From Candidatus Dormiibacter spiritus (lineage in GTDB: Bacteria > Chloroflexota > Dormibacteria > Dormibacterales > Dormibacteraceae), in contig QHBT01000008.1 of assembly GCA_003244185.1 (NCBI GenBank), positions 1-64,000 of the forward strand: a stretch of DNA of 64,000 nt, written 5' to 3'. The notes beneath the pieces are model-generated. The model ran no database searches and was not told the origin of the DNA. It worked only from the letters and a program-made list of their open reading frames with translations. This document shows, piece after piece, positions 15,610-24,700 of this stretch (positions are counted from its first letter, which is position 1; each line of letters begins with the position of its first letter). The position numbers and the translations under genes were made by a program.

Positions 15610-16362
15610 GTGAGCCCGCCCACCCCTCTGCGCGACCTCTACGAGCGGGCGCAAGCCACCGGTAGACCGTTGATCGGCGGCCACCGCGGCAACCCGGCCG
15701 AGGCGCCTGAGAACACCCTCACCTCGTTCCGATCGGCTCTCGAGTTGGGTGTCGACATGATCGAATGCGACGTCCACCCGTCGTCTGACGGCGAACTGGT
15801 GGTGATCCACGACCACACGCTGGACCGCACCACCAACGGCAGCGGGCTGGTCGTTCAGCACACTCTGGCTGAGCTGCGCCAGCTGGACGCGGGCAGCGGC
15901 GAGCGCTTGCCGTTGCTGCGCGAGCTGCTGGACCTCGTGAGCGGCAGGGCAGGCCTCTGCATCGAGCTGAAGCAGATTCCGATTGCCTATCCGGGCCTGG
16001 AGGAGCGCGTGGTCGGCCTCCTTCGAGAGCATCAGCTCGTCGAGCAGACAGCTGTGATCAGCTTCCTGCACAGTTCCGTCAGGCGCCTGAAGGAGCTTGA
16101 GCCTCACCTGCAGGTGGGCATCCTGGAGGGCGCCAGACCCATCGACCCGGTCGGCCTGATGCGAGGAGCGTTGGCCGACATCTACGCCCCGCACTACGGC
16201 GCAATGGATCCCGAGCTGGTGCAGGCAGTCCATGCCGCCGGCGGCTCAGTCGGCGTCTGGACTGTCGACGACGAGCAGGCGGTGGCCTGGTGCCGCGCCT
16301 GCCGGCCCGACTCGGTCTTCACCAACCGGCCCCGCGAGATCCTGGCGGCGCTGCTGCCCTAG
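15610..16362 (+). CDS. ugpQ: Glycerophosphodiester phosphodiesterase
   Basis: This 250-residue GDPD-family TIM barrel hydrolyses glycerophosphodiesters to an alcohol and glycerol-3-phosphate. Active-site features are present: GGHRGNPAEAPENTLTSF (catalytic His, Arg, Glu, Asn), DMIECDVHPSSDGELVVIHD (metal Glu/Asp and second catalytic His), ELKQ, and the C-terminal GSVGVWTVDDEQ with the conserved Trp-Thr-Val. No signal peptide is seen, so the enzyme is cytoplasmic. The symbol follows E. coli usage and orthology is not proven. Confidence 0.9.
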   Translation: MSPPTPLRDLYERAQATGRPLIGGHRGNPAEAPENTLTSFRSALELGVDMIECDVHPSSDGELVVIHDHTLDRTTNGSGLVVQHTLAELRQLDAGSGERLPLLRELLDLVSGRAGLCIELKQIPIAYPGLEERVVGLLREHQLVEQTAVISFLHSSVRRLKELEPHLQVGILEGARPIDPVGLMRGALADIYAPHYGAMDPELVQAVHAAGGSVGVWTVDDEQAVAWCRACRPDSVFTNRPREILAALLP

Positions 16363-16478
16363 TTGGCAGCGGGCGGCGCGGCTGGCCGTCCAGTGCGCTC
16401 TGGCGGCGTCGGTATTCGCTCCTGCCTGACGCCCGCCCGCTGCCGCCTGGTGCCGAGCCAGGTGTGGGAGATCCGCTG

Positions 16479-17081
16479 CTACCGCTCGCGGGCTGAGCTG
16501 CCCCGCCACAGCGTGAGCAGCCAGGTCGAGGCAAAGCAGGCCGCCGCTGTTGCCAGCAGAGTGGCGAGGACGCCCAGCGCCGTCAGCTGCGAGAGAGAGC
16601 GCTCCCTCTCCTCAGCGAGGGACAACGACCGCCCGGCCAGAACGTAGCCGTCCCGATACGGCACGATGACCACCGCGCTGCGCACACCTGGCGCCGGCTG
16701 CCAGGTCATGCGGTTCTCGCCCCTTCCGGTGGCCGCGGCAAAGGCGCCGGCCGGCGGAGCGGGGGTCGCGCCGTCGAGCTGCACAGTCTGACTCACAGGG
16801 CGGCCATTGCCGTCGTAAAGGATCACGTAGGGATCCAGCGTCTGGCGCAGATCGACCGCCGGTTGAGCGGCGCCCGCGGACCGCACTGGCTCGGGGGCCC
16901 GGTTCAGACGCTGGGCGGTGTCATGGGCGAGCTGGATCTGGGGGTCGTCAGCGCCGGCTCGGATCGTCTGCTGGCCGACCGCATAAGCGAGGCCACCGAC
17001 CGCGAGCACCGCCAAGGCGATGGGCGCCCAGGCCAGCAGCGAGCGGAGCAGGATGCTTCCCCAGTTCAGCATCGTCGCCAA
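16479..17081 (-). CDS. Membrane protein with two TM helices and an external domain
   Basis: This 200-residue protein has TM helices at about 13-35 (LLAWAPIALAVLAVGGLAYAV) and 166-188, flanking an approximately 125-residue extracytoplasmic domain containing LDPYVILYDGNGRPVSQTVQLD and GVRSAVVIVPYRDGYVLAGR. This resembles the sensory input region of histidine kinases (a PAS/PDC-like dCache fold) but no kinase or other output domain follows. It could be a free-standing sensor or a truncated kinase. Function unknown. Confidence 0.65.
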   Translation of the reverse strand: MATMLNWGSILLRSLLAWAPIALAVLAVGGLAYAVGQQTIRAGADDPQIQLAHDTAQRLNRAPEPVRSAGAAQPAVDLRQTLDPYVILYDGNGRPVSQTVQLDGATPAPPAGAFAAATGRGENRMTWQPAPGVRSAVVIVPYRDGYVLAGRSLSLAEERERSLSQLTALGVLATLLATAAACFASTWLLTLWRGSSARER

Positions 17082-17167
17082 CTCTAACGGCGTCTCGGCC
17101 CCGCCAGGTACGAACTGGCTCCGCGACGAAACAGCCGTGGGCTCGGTTGCGTTCTAGCTGGGAAGTA

Positions 17168-18319
17168 ATGGTTAGTAGGGGAGGGATGGGTCTGCGAGCG
17201 TGCGCTCGATCGATGCTCGGCTGCATTTTCCTGGCGCTGCTCGCCGGTGGCTGCTCGGCGGCCAGCCAGTCCAACCCTTCGTCGTCGTCAGTCCCCTCGG
17301 CCTCCACCGCACAGGTAGTGCATGGGGAGGTGATGGTGGCGCTGGAGCCAGGGCCGAGAGCTCAACCGATCCACAACCGCATAAGTCTGCGCAGGCCCGA
17401 CGGCTCAGTGATCGTTTCCCACAGCTTCACACCGCGCTCCGCGCCTCGGGTCAACTTCGCCGCGCCAGTGTTGGCGCCGGAGGCCACTGTCGTCGACGGC
17501 CACGCTTACTACGCGGACGGAGAGGGCCGGGTCCGCGCCTTGGCAGTGGACGGAACCGAGCAGCAAGTCGCTCAGTTTCCTTTGACCGGCTCGCAGCAGT
17601 CGCTCTCCTTCGCGGTCAGCCCTGACGGATCCCGGTTGGTCGGCGCGGTTTTCACCTGGCCCGAGCCATCGCCGAGCCCGGGTCAGGCGTTCGGACCTGG
17701 CAACTTCGCCTTGGACATCTACGCCGCCAGCCCTGGCCAGGCGGCGACTCGCATCCGGCATCAGGAGTGGCCGCAGACGAAGCCACCCACCGACGCGGTT
17801 GCAGTGGTCGGCTGGGCCTTGGACGCGCCGGTGGTGACAACCGACATGCCGCCCGCCACCCAGCAGGCATCACCCGGCCTCTGGTTCTGGGGCCACGTCA
17901 GCACGCTGGGTCCTGATGGTTGGCCGCAGAGGCAGCTGGGTGGCAGCGGCTGCCGGGCGGTCGCCGTCAACCCGGACGGGACGCTACTCTGCGTCAGCGA
18001 GAGCGCTTCCGCCCAGGCGCGCAATCCTGACGGATCGCTGCTCTTCGAGGCCAAGAAGCCAGGCGACGGTGGCTTCACACTCTCGCCCGATGGCCAGCGT
18101 GTTACCGCCGGGACCCAGGTGGCGGGCAGGGATGGCAGCGTCGTTCAGCTGCCATCGACGTTCGTCGGTCAGGGCTGGCTCGACAGACAGACGGTGGTCG
18201 GCGTTCAGGCGACCCCTCAGGGCGAGAGCAACGTCGACGAGCTGAAGCTGGCCAGTCCCAGCCAGGTCAAGGACCTGGGGTTTCAGGGCCTCTTTGTGGG
18301 GGCTCTTAACGTCCCCTGA
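17168..18319 (+). CDS. Lipoprotein with WD40-like repeat domain
   Basis: This secreted lipoprotein of about 383 residues has a signal peptide with lipobox LLAGGC (Cys about residue 24), a Ser-rich linker, then a beta-propeller-like body with repeated motifs such as AVSPDGSRLVGAVF, AVNPDGTLLCVSES and TLSPDGQRVTAGTQ, which fit TolB/WD40-like blades. Start candidates are ATG 17168 (used here) and ATG 17186. The role is unknown, possibly surface binding or cell-envelope monitoring. Confidence 0.75.
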   Translation: MVSRGGMGLRACARSMLGCIFLALLAGGCSAASQSNPSSSSVPSASTAQVVHGEVMVALEPGPRAQPIHNRISLRRPDGSVIVSHSFTPRSAPRVNFAAPVLAPEATVVDGHAYYADGEGRVRALAVDGTEQQVAQFPLTGSQQSLSFAVSPDGSRLVGAVFTWPEPSPSPGQAFGPGNFALDIYAASPGQAATRIRHQEWPQTKPPTDAVAVVGWALDAPVVTTDMPPATQQASPGLWFWGHVSTLGPDGWPQRQLGGSGCRAVAVNPDGTLLCVSESASAQARNPDGSLLFEAKKPGDGGFTLSPDGQRVTAGTQVAGRDGSVVQLPSTFVGQGWLDRQTVVGVQATPQGESNVDELKLASPSQVKDLGFQGLFVGALNVP

Positions 18320-18388
18320 TGATGTCCGGGCTCGGTCACGCGGCCCAGGTCGCCCTGGGCAACGTCGAGCAACGCCAGGACGCCGGCT

Positions 18389-18580
18389 TCAGGAAGGCGG
18401 CCAGCGCCGGTTGAATTCGTTGAACCGGTGCCTGACGGCCTGCTCAAGCCCTGGCAGGTCCTCCCGAACTATCTTCTCGCCGGCCCGCCTCAGGTAGGGG
18501 GCCTCGCGCACCGCCGCTTTGCTGAGCGAGCGAAAAAGCCTGCTCAGCGACTCCGCCAAATCCGTGGATCCGCTGCTCAT
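18389..18580 (-). CDS. Small hypothetical helical protein
   Basis: This 63-residue, charged, helix-rich protein (LFRSLSKAAVREAPYLRRAG) has no recognised family. Support comes from a TAGGCT -10-like box (complement of 18590-18595) nine bases before ATG 18580, the same hexamer as at the O-methyltransferase gene. It is convergent with the lipoprotein gene. Confidence 0.4.
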   Translation of the reverse strand: MSSGSTDLAESLSRLFRSLSKAAVREAPYLRRAGEKIVREDLPGLEQAVRHRFNEFNRRWPPS

Positions 18581-18942
18581 CTTGTTCGAAGCCTACCCAG
18601 CGGGAGGCGAATTCAAGCTGACTTGCGAGAATGCCCAGACTCGCCTCCGCGGCCGGGGCGCCAGTGTCGTGGGTTAGGGGTTCGTTGAGTAGAACGTCGG
18701 TCGAATGACAGCGAGGCTCTGGCGTCGAACCACGTGTTCGCTCAACCAGCCGCTGGCAGCTGCAGATCGCGTCCCGCATCCGCCCTAAGCAGGGCGCTGC
18801 TCCCGCCGAGAGAGATGGTCGTCACCTAACGAACGCGAGGCCCGCGCCGCGCAGCTGGATCGGGGCGGGATTGCGGCAGCCTGATCGTCCGTCGGCCCAT
18901 GGCGAGAGAGCGCTCCGTTGTCAGGTCGGGCTCATGATCGGC
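18581..18942. other. Intergenic, nothing recognised
   Basis: About 360 bases hold only short overlapping frames without recognisable protein features. This stretch separates the housekeeping-like region from the TetR redox cluster and may mark an insertion boundary, but I see no direct repeats or integrase. Confidence 0.4.
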
Positions 18943-19563
18943 TCAGGCGATCAACGGTGACTCCGCGCTCCTCCGAGGTCCGGACCTGGGTTGGTTGAAC
19001 TGGTCGAAGGCTTCGCTTATCTGCGCTAGCGAGTCGGTCATGACCGTGCGCAGCGGTTCCTGACCGCTTGACTCGACCCACCGGCGCAGCGCCACCTTGA
19101 CCACGCCGACTGCGGTCTCGGCCGTCACGGCGGCGGTCAGGTCGTCGACGCCGCGGTGCCTGAATGCTTCGGCGATAGCGTCGACCAGCTGTTCCTTCTT
19201 GCGCAGTTCGCGTTCGCGCAACCCGTCGTTGCCGTCAATGATGGCCTTGCGGTGCTTGAGCTGCTCGAGGCGGCCTTCAAACGCTGTTGCCGCGAGCGTC
19301 GGCAGCGCGCGCGCTACCAGGTCGATCGGTCCGAGGTCGGGCGGGGCGTCGTGAACTAGGCGGGCCGCGAGGGCCGGCATCTGGTCGGCGTCGGCGAACA
19401 AAACTTCGCGTTTGTCAGCGAAGTGTCGGAAGAAGGTACGCGTCGTCAGCCCGGCGCGGGCAGTGATCTCCGGGACGGTCACACTGTCGAAACCGCGCTC
19501 GAGGAACAAGGCCAGTGCCGCGCGCTCCAGCCGGTCGCGTGCGTTCGGCTTCCAACGACTCAT
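18943..19563 (-). CDS. TetR-family transcriptional regulator
   Basis: This regulator of about 206 residues has an N-terminal TetR helix-turn-helix: RLERAALALFLERGFDSVTV, EITARAGLTTRTFFRHFADK, with REVLF following. The C-terminal ligand domain is typical of MftR/AcrR-like actinobacterial regulators. ATG 19563 is chosen because the HTH starts right after it, and a longer frame to 19647 would run into the divergent gene. It starts 22 bases from the epimerase-like gene, so it very likely represses that operon. Confidence 0.9.
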   Translation of the reverse strand: MSRWKPNARDRLERAALALFLERGFDSVTVPEITARAGLTTRTFFRHFADKREVLFADADQMPALAARLVHDAPPDLGPIDLVARALPTLAATAFEGRLEQLKHRKAIIDGNDGLRERELRKKEQLVDAIAEAFRHRGVDDLTAAVTAETAVGVVKVALRRWVESSGQEPLRTVMTDSLAQISEAFDQFNQPRSGPRRSAESPLIA

Positions 19564-19585
19564 GCGCCGGGAGAGGACGTTGAGC

Positions 19586-20554
19586 ATGCGAGTGTTCGTT
19601 ACAGGGGAAACCGGATTCATCGGCTCGGCCGTCGTCGAAGAACTCATCGGCCATTGGCACGACGTAATCGGCCTGGCCCGCTCCGACGCGGCGGCCGCGA
19701 CGCTGACGGCCGCTGGGGCGGCGCCTCATCACGGGTCGGTTGAGGACCCGGACAGCCTTCGCCGCGGGGCCAGGCAGGCCGACGCGGCGATCCACACCGC
19801 CTACTTTCATCAGTTCTCGCACGCCGGCCTCGCCACGCGCCTACGGGTTGTGCTCGGCGGCAGCCCTCGCCGTATCGTGCCAAGGTTCCTCAGGGCCACG
19901 AGCGCCTCGGACCGCACCGCCATCACCACCATCGGGCAGGCGCTTGGCACTGGCCGCCCGTTTGTGTCGACCTTCGGAACCCTCGCCCTGCCGGCCGGCC
20001 GGCTGGCCACCGAGAACGACGACATCGACCCCGACGGAGTCGGCGCGCTCCGCGGCGCCACCGAGCGGGCCGTCGCGGACCTTGCCGGGCGCGGCGTGCG
20101 CGCATCTCTCGTGCGGCTGCCGCCCATCGTCCACGGCGACGGTGACCACCACGGCTTTCTGCCGCGGTTCATTGGCTACGCCCGCAAGTACGGCGTCTCC
20201 GGCTACGCCGGCGACGGTCGCAACCGGTGGCCGTCTGTCCACCGCTTCGACGCTGCCCGCCTGTTCGTGTAGGCGCTGGAAGACGGTGAGGCCGGCGCCC
20301 GCTATCACGGCATCGGCGACGAAGGCGTGCCGTTCAAAGACATCGCCGCCGCGATCGGCCGGCACCTAGCGCTCCCAGTCACCGCAGCCACCCCCCAGCA
20401 GGTGACCAAGCGCTTCAGCTTCCTCGCCTCTTTCGTCGGTGTGGACAACCCCACCTCCAGCGCGCTCACGACCGAACGGCTCGGGTGGAAACCGACCGAG
20501 ATCTCGCTGCTCGACGACATCGAGCACGGCACCTACTTCGAGAAGCAAACATGA
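19586..20554 (+). pseudogene. NAD-dependent epimerase/SDR-like gene with in-frame amber codon
   Basis: This is an atypical or extended SDR: nucleotide-binding motif VFVTGETGFIGSAVVEELI at the N-terminus, then VSTFGTLALPAGR, SLVRLPPIVHGDGDH and GDGRNRWPSVHRFDAARLFV. TAG at 20270-20272 then interrupts, and the same frame continues with ALEDGEAGARYHGIGDEGVP to the normal C-terminus at 20554. The stop sits where homologues have an ordinary residue (Gln or Glu would be one base away). It is the first gene of a TetR-flanked cluster and its terminal TGA overlaps the next ATG. Truncation removes the last ~95 residues, so the product is probably inactive unless the codon is read through. Confidence 0.8.
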
Positions 20555-21618
20555 GCAACGACATCTGGGTGCTGGGCGCAACCGGGCGCACTGGGAGCGG
20601 CATCGCCCAGCGCTTGCACGAGACAGGCCAGACCATTGTGTTGGCCGGGCGGGACGCGGCCCGCCTCGCATCGATCGCGGCCGAACTGGGGGATGTCGAC
20701 GTTGTCTCCGGCTCGTTCGAATCGCTGCTGACGCAGATGCGACATGCCGCGCCTGCGGTCGTCCTGAACACGATCGGCCCATTCGCCCGCACCTCGGTGC
20801 CGGTCATCGAGGCATGCCCGCCGGGCGGGCACTACGTTGACATCGGGAACGAGCTCCCGGGCATCCGCGCCGTCCTGGACGGGCACCAGCGGGCAGTCGA
20901 CAAGGCCAGCACCGTCGTGACCGGCGCCGGATTCGGGGTCATCGCCACCGAAAGCGTCGTGCTCCACGTCTGTGAGGGGCGCGCGGCACCTGCGCGAGTG
21001 CGGGTCGATGCCATCCCCTCGCTGGCGACCGAGAGAGGTGTCATCGGCTCCGCGCTGGCCGGCAGCATCCTCGACGGCGCGCCTGAGGGAGGTCGCCGCG
21101 TCGAGCACGGGAGCCTTGTCCGATTCGCAGTCGCCGGCGCACGCCAACAACTGACCACCCCCACCGGCGACACCGTCACCACCGCCGCACTCCCGACCGG
21201 TGACCTCCTCGCCGCATGGCGAGCCAGCCACGCCGACTCAGTCATCTCCGCGTCATCGGAGATCCCATCCAGCCCAGCCATGCGCGTGGCTTTCCCGGTG
21301 CTGTCAACCCTGATGCGCTCCTCGACCCTGCGACGCTTCGCCATCGATCGCGTCGCCCGCATCCCCATACGTGAGCGCGAGCGTCCCAGGACGTTCTCTT
21401 GGGGACACGTTCGGGCCGAGTGGAACGACGGCACCCGCCGCGAAGGCTGGCTACGACTCGACGACGCTCAACACTTCACAGAAGCGGCTGCCGCCGAGGT
21501 CGCCCGCCGGTTGCTCGCACAACAAGCAGAACCAGGCGCTTACACCCCAGCTGCGCTGTTCGGAGCGTCACTCGCCACCGACGTGGGCGGCGAATTCGTC
21601 TCCGGCTTGCACTCGTGA
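20551..21618 (+). CDS. Saccharopine-dehydrogenase-like NAD(P)-binding protein
   Basis: This 355-residue protein has an N-terminal Rossmann motif (VLGATGRTGSGIAQRL), then VVLNTIGPFARTSVPVIEAC and HYVDIGNELPGIRAVLD, the pattern of the saccharopine dehydrogenase-like / trans-acting enoyl reductase family. Substrates in this family range from amino-acid adducts to polyketide lipids, so the reaction is not assignable. The start overlaps the preceding stop (ATGA), giving a coupled operon with the epimerase-like gene under the TetR regulator. Confidence 0.8.
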   Translation: MSNDIWVLGATGRTGSGIAQRLHETGQTIVLAGRDAARLASIAAELGDVDVVSGSFESLLTQMRHAAPAVVLNTIGPFARTSVPVIEACPPGGHYVDIGNELPGIRAVLDGHQRAVDKASTVVTGAGFGVIATESVVLHVCEGRAAPARVRVDAIPSLATERGVIGSALAGSILDGAPEGGRRVEHGSLVRFAVAGARQQLTTPTGDTVTTAALPTGDLLAAWRASHADSVISASSEIPSSPAMRVAFPVLSTLMRSSTLRRFAIDRVARIPIRERERPRTFSWGHVRAEWNDGTRREGWLRLDDAQHFTEAAAAEVARRLLAQQAEPGAYTPAALFGASLATDVGGEFVSGLHS

Positions 21619-21759
21619 GCCAGAGCCAGTGCCGGGTCCACATGCAGATCCCACGCGGTTGAGCTGTGCCTTGGCATGGACAGCGACTCTGTGAGTCGGC
21701 CGACCACCATCGACGATCTCGATCGCGGCTACGATCGTCGAGAACTGAAACAGGATGCC

Positions 21760-22674
21760 ATGACAACCACGACTGTCGTTGAGGCAACCCGACGTGCGCC
21801 GGGGCCGATCGGCGTGCTGCTACCGGTCTCAGTGAACAGCACGGCGCCGGTCGATGTTCAGCGTGAGGCAGTTCACCGGCTCGAGAATGCCGGCTACCGT
21901 GCCGCGTGGACCAACGAGGTCGTCGGCGGCAAAGACGCCTTGGTACAGCTGGCCGTGCTGCTCGCCGCCACACAGCGGATGGTGTTCGGGACGAGCATTG
22001 CCAACATCTGGGCTCGGCCCCCGCAGACTGCACATGCCGCGGCGGCGCTGCTGTCCCAGGCCTTTCCAGGCCGCTTCGTGCTCGGGCTAGGGGTCGGCTA
22101 TCCGCAGCAAGCGGCTAGCGTCGGCCGCGACTTCGGCCGGCCCGTGGCCACGATGCGCGATTACCTCGACCAGATGGCCTCTCTGACCATGCCACCGGCG
22201 CCCGATGCCGCCTACCCCAAGATTGTCGGGGCGACCGGCCCGAAGATGCTCGCGATGTCAGGCGAAACCACCGACGGGGCGATCCCCATCATGGTGCCCC
22301 CCGAATACACGGCACACGCTAGGCAGGTACTCGGGCCAGACAAGCTCCTGGTGGTCGGGCTGGCGGTTGTCACGGACGCCGACCCAGCCCAAGCGAGGAC
22401 CACCGCGCGGCAGAGGGCCGCCGGCCCGCTAAGTCAGCCGGGCACTTATCCAGCCGCTATGACGCGACTGGGCTACTCCGAGCAAGACATCAGCGACGTG
22501 AGCGACCGGCTGGTGGACGCAATCATCGGGCACGGGGACGCAGCGTCAATCGAAGCCAAGGTGCGTGAACACCTGGCAGCCGGCGCAGACCACGTCATCG
22601 TCATGACGAGCGGCACGAACTTCGGTGACGGCGTCGACCAACTGGCAGAGCTCGCCGCGACGCTGGTCGTGTAG
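21760..22674 (+). CDS. LLM-class (F420-type) oxidoreductase
   Basis: This luciferase-like monooxygenase-family protein of about 304 residues has VHRLENAGYRAAWTNEVVGG, FGTSIANIWARPPQTAHAAA and GRFVLGLGVGYPQQA, matching TIGR03620-like F420-dependent enzymes. Its short length and lack of FMN-specific partners agree with F420 use, though FMN cannot be excluded. ATG 21760 is chosen because the family N-terminus follows closely. It is the last gene of the TetR redox cluster, about 140 bases after the saccharopine-dehydrogenase-like gene. Confidence 0.85.
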   Translation: MTTTTVVEATRRAPGPIGVLLPVSVNSTAPVDVQREAVHRLENAGYRAAWTNEVVGGKDALVQLAVLLAATQRMVFGTSIANIWARPPQTAHAAAALLSQAFPGRFVLGLGVGYPQQAASVGRDFGRPVATMRDYLDQMASLTMPPAPDAAYPKIVGATGPKMLAMSGETTDGAIPIMVPPEYTAHARQVLGPDKLLVVGLAVVTDADPAQARTTARQRAAGPLSQPGTYPAAMTRLGYSEQDISDVSDRLVDAIIGHGDAASIEAKVREHLAAGADHVIVMTSGTNFGDGVDQLAELAATLVV

Positions 22675-22915
22675 ATCGTTGCTGGAACGCCAGCGGCAGG
22701 GGCAGCGGTCAGGACTTGTGCTCTTCCGCACTCTGGATAAGGCTGCCGCTCACCGCCGAAGCAGTAAGCACCGCCAGGCGACTGACGCTCGCGTCGCAGG
22801 GAAGCAGGACTGAAAGGCACAACGACGACTTCCCCGCTCCTCGCCAATAGCGAGACTTGGCGTAGCTTTTGAGAGCGCGCGTTCTCTGAAGTATTCGCGT
22901 CCGATCACGAAACCG
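22675..22915. other. Intergenic, nothing recognised
   Basis: This 240-base stretch is without a convincing gene, promoter or strong hairpin. Confidence 0.4.
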
Positions 22916-23200
22916 ATGGCGGCTCGGACCACGACCGGGCTCCTCGACGAACGTGAGATCGCCCGCTGCTTCCGACACAGCCGCGAGCCGCTCGACCTCG
23001 TTGGCGCTGCGGTGCTTCACCGGGCGCTCACCCGGCCGAGCCAGGAGCGAGCCCGACACGCGCTCCGCAACCACGCGGAGCACCAGGCTGCCGCGCGGCT
23101 CATCGCTGCGGGGCTGCTCGAAGACGACGGAGCCTTACGGCCAACGCCCCGCGCCGAAGCGACATTCCAGGCGCCTCCCGACCCGCGCTGGCACTGCTGA
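22916..23200 (+). CDS. Hypothetical protein, winged-helix-like C-terminus
   Basis: This 94-residue, Arg/Ala-rich frame ends in ARLIAAGLLEDDGALRPTPR, reminiscent of the wing of a small winged-helix domain. No family assignment is possible and no clear ribosome-binding site or -10 box precedes ATG 22916. It may be spurious. Confidence 0.3.
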   Translation: MAARTTTGLLDEREIARCFRHSREPLDLVGAAVLHRALTRPSQERARHALRNHAEHQAAARLIAAGLLEDDGALRPTPRAEATFQAPPDPRWHC

Positions 23201-23377
23201 GCCATAGCTGTGCGCAGGGCGCACCTCGGCTGGTGCTGCCAGCCGCGTGACCAAACGCGCTCAGGCGGCTGACCAAACCGCTCTCACCGAAGTGTCCAGC
23301 CACGCTGGCATCGGTCTCCGGAGCCGTAAACTGCCAACGAATCTCTGGCGCTGGACACTAGATAGACTGCCGTTGGG

Positions 23378-24220
23378 ATGGCCAAGAAGAGTGGAGGCAC
23401 CAGGCAGCAGGTTCGCCGGGTGGTCAAGCCGAAGCCGCCGGTTCAGCCGGCAGCACCTCAGACGCGAACCGAGCAGCGCAAGACGCAGGCGCAGTACGTT
23501 CGCAGCGGCGGCATGCTCCAGGGCTACGCGCCAAGCTTGGTGGTCAGGATCGGCCTCTACGCGCTGATCGCCGCGGTCGTCTGCCTCCTCTTGGGCGTGG
23601 CCATCCTGCTCCTCCTGCCCTATGGCTGGCCCGTTCGAATCGCTGCGGCGATCGTCTGGATCATCCCGGTCGCGCTTATGGCGGCCTTCCTGCTGCCGGG
23701 CATCCGGCTGGCGCGAGCTGACCGCAGCGCCGAGCCGAAGTTGATCCAGGGGCAGCTCCTGGGCGCCAGCGAGGTGAGTCAGGCACTCGGGCTGGGCACT
23801 CTGATGATCAAGACGCGAGGCGGCCAGGAGCAGTTCCTCGTCCAGCCGGAGAAGCTGGCCAAGGTGCCAGGCAACCAGGTGCCGGTGATGCTCTCTGTCA
23901 CGCCCAACCTGCGGCACGTCGCCAGCGTGGGCGTCATGGGCCAGCGCATGATGCCACGACCGCCGCAGCCCGTGCCGCAAGTGCTAAAGCGCCTCCGGTT
24001 GCTCCCCATAGTCACACCGCTTGCACTGGTGGCCGCCGCCATCCTGGGCGACGACATAGTCGCCCTTCTGCCCATCCTCCTCCACCTTGACCTGGGGCAC
24101 GCCCTGCTGGCTCTACTGGTCGGCGCTGCCCTGGCGGCTGCGGTGTTTGGCGTCACGCATCTGATCCAGCGACGCGTCTACCAGCAGCTCCAGGGACTGC
24201 TTCCGGGAGGGCTGGGATGA
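23378..24220 (+). CDS. Membrane protein of unknown function
   Basis: This 280-residue protein starts with a Lys/Gln/Pro-rich cytoplasmic segment and has two adjacent TM helices (about 55-80 and 85-108), a soluble middle containing LMIKTRGGQEQFLVQPEKLA, and two more TM helices near the C-terminus. The layout recalls DUF4191-type actinobacterial membrane proteins but I am not certain. A TAGACT box (23363-23368) lies nine bases before ATG 23378. It overlaps greA by four bases, so it may be co-transcribed with it. Confidence 0.7.
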   Translation: MAKKSGGTRQQVRRVVKPKPPVQPAAPQTRTEQRKTQAQYVRSGGMLQGYAPSLVVRIGLYALIAAVVCLLLGVAILLLLPYGWPVRIAAAIVWIIPVALMAAFLLPGIRLARADRSAEPKLIQGQLLGASEVSQALGLGTLMIKTRGGQEQFLVQPEKLAKVPGNQVPVMLSVTPNLRHVASVGVMGQRMMPRPPQPVPQVLKRLRLLPIVTPLALVAAAILGDDIVALLPILLHLDLGHALLALLVGAALAAAVFGVTHLIQRRVYQQLQGLLPGGLG

Positions 24221-24690
24221 GGTCATCCGACGAGGTTCCGATCACAGCCGAGGGACTCGCCGGTGTGAGGCGCGAGCTGCAGGAGCTGACCGAGGTGCGC
24301 CGGCCACAAATAGTGGCCAAGATCAAGTCGGCGCGCGAGCTGGGCGACCTGAGCGAGAACTTTGAGTATCACGCCGCTCGCAACGAGCAGTCCTTCCTGG
24401 AAACGAGGATCCAGGAGCTGCAGCGCATTGTCCAGAACCACGTCCTGATCGAGTCGCAGATCCCGACCGGAGAAGTCCAGATCTCCAGCACGGTGAGCTT
24501 CGTCGAAGAGGATGGCCCTGAGGAGTCGTACAAGATCGTCGGGCCGGCCGAGGCGGATCCCGCGGCCGGCCGGGTGAGCTATGAGTCAGCCATCGGACGA
24601 GCTCTCCTCGGCCATCGAGCGGGCGAAGAGGTCCAAGTGGAGACACCGACCGGAGGCAGCTACACAGTGCGCATAGTCAGCATCAGCTGA
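24217..24690 (+). CDS. greA: Transcription elongation factor GreA
   Basis: This 157-residue GreA rescues backtracked RNA polymerase by stimulating transcript cleavage. The N-terminal coiled coil contains ITAEGLAGVRRELQELTEVR and the acidic tip ARELGDLSENFEYHAARNEQ. The C-terminal FKBP-like domain has VSYESAIGRALLGHRAGEEV. Length is normal. It starts within the end of the membrane-protein gene (ATGA) and is followed 10 bases later by an M24 peptidase gene. Confidence 0.95.
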   Translation: MRSSDEVPITAEGLAGVRRELQELTEVRRPQIVAKIKSARELGDLSENFEYHAARNEQSFLETRIQELQRIVQNHVLIESQIPTGEVQISSTVSFVEEDGPEESYKIVGPAEADPAAGRVSYESAIGRALLGHRAGEEVQVETPTGGSYTVRIVSIS

Positions 24691-24700
24691 GCCCACCAAA

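Noticed and set aside
19800-19930. Suspected second frameshift in the epimerase-like gene
   Set aside because: The segment LATRLRVVLGGSPRRIVPRF looked foreign at first, but I recall it in this SDR subfamily and the frame stays open with conserved sequence on both sides.
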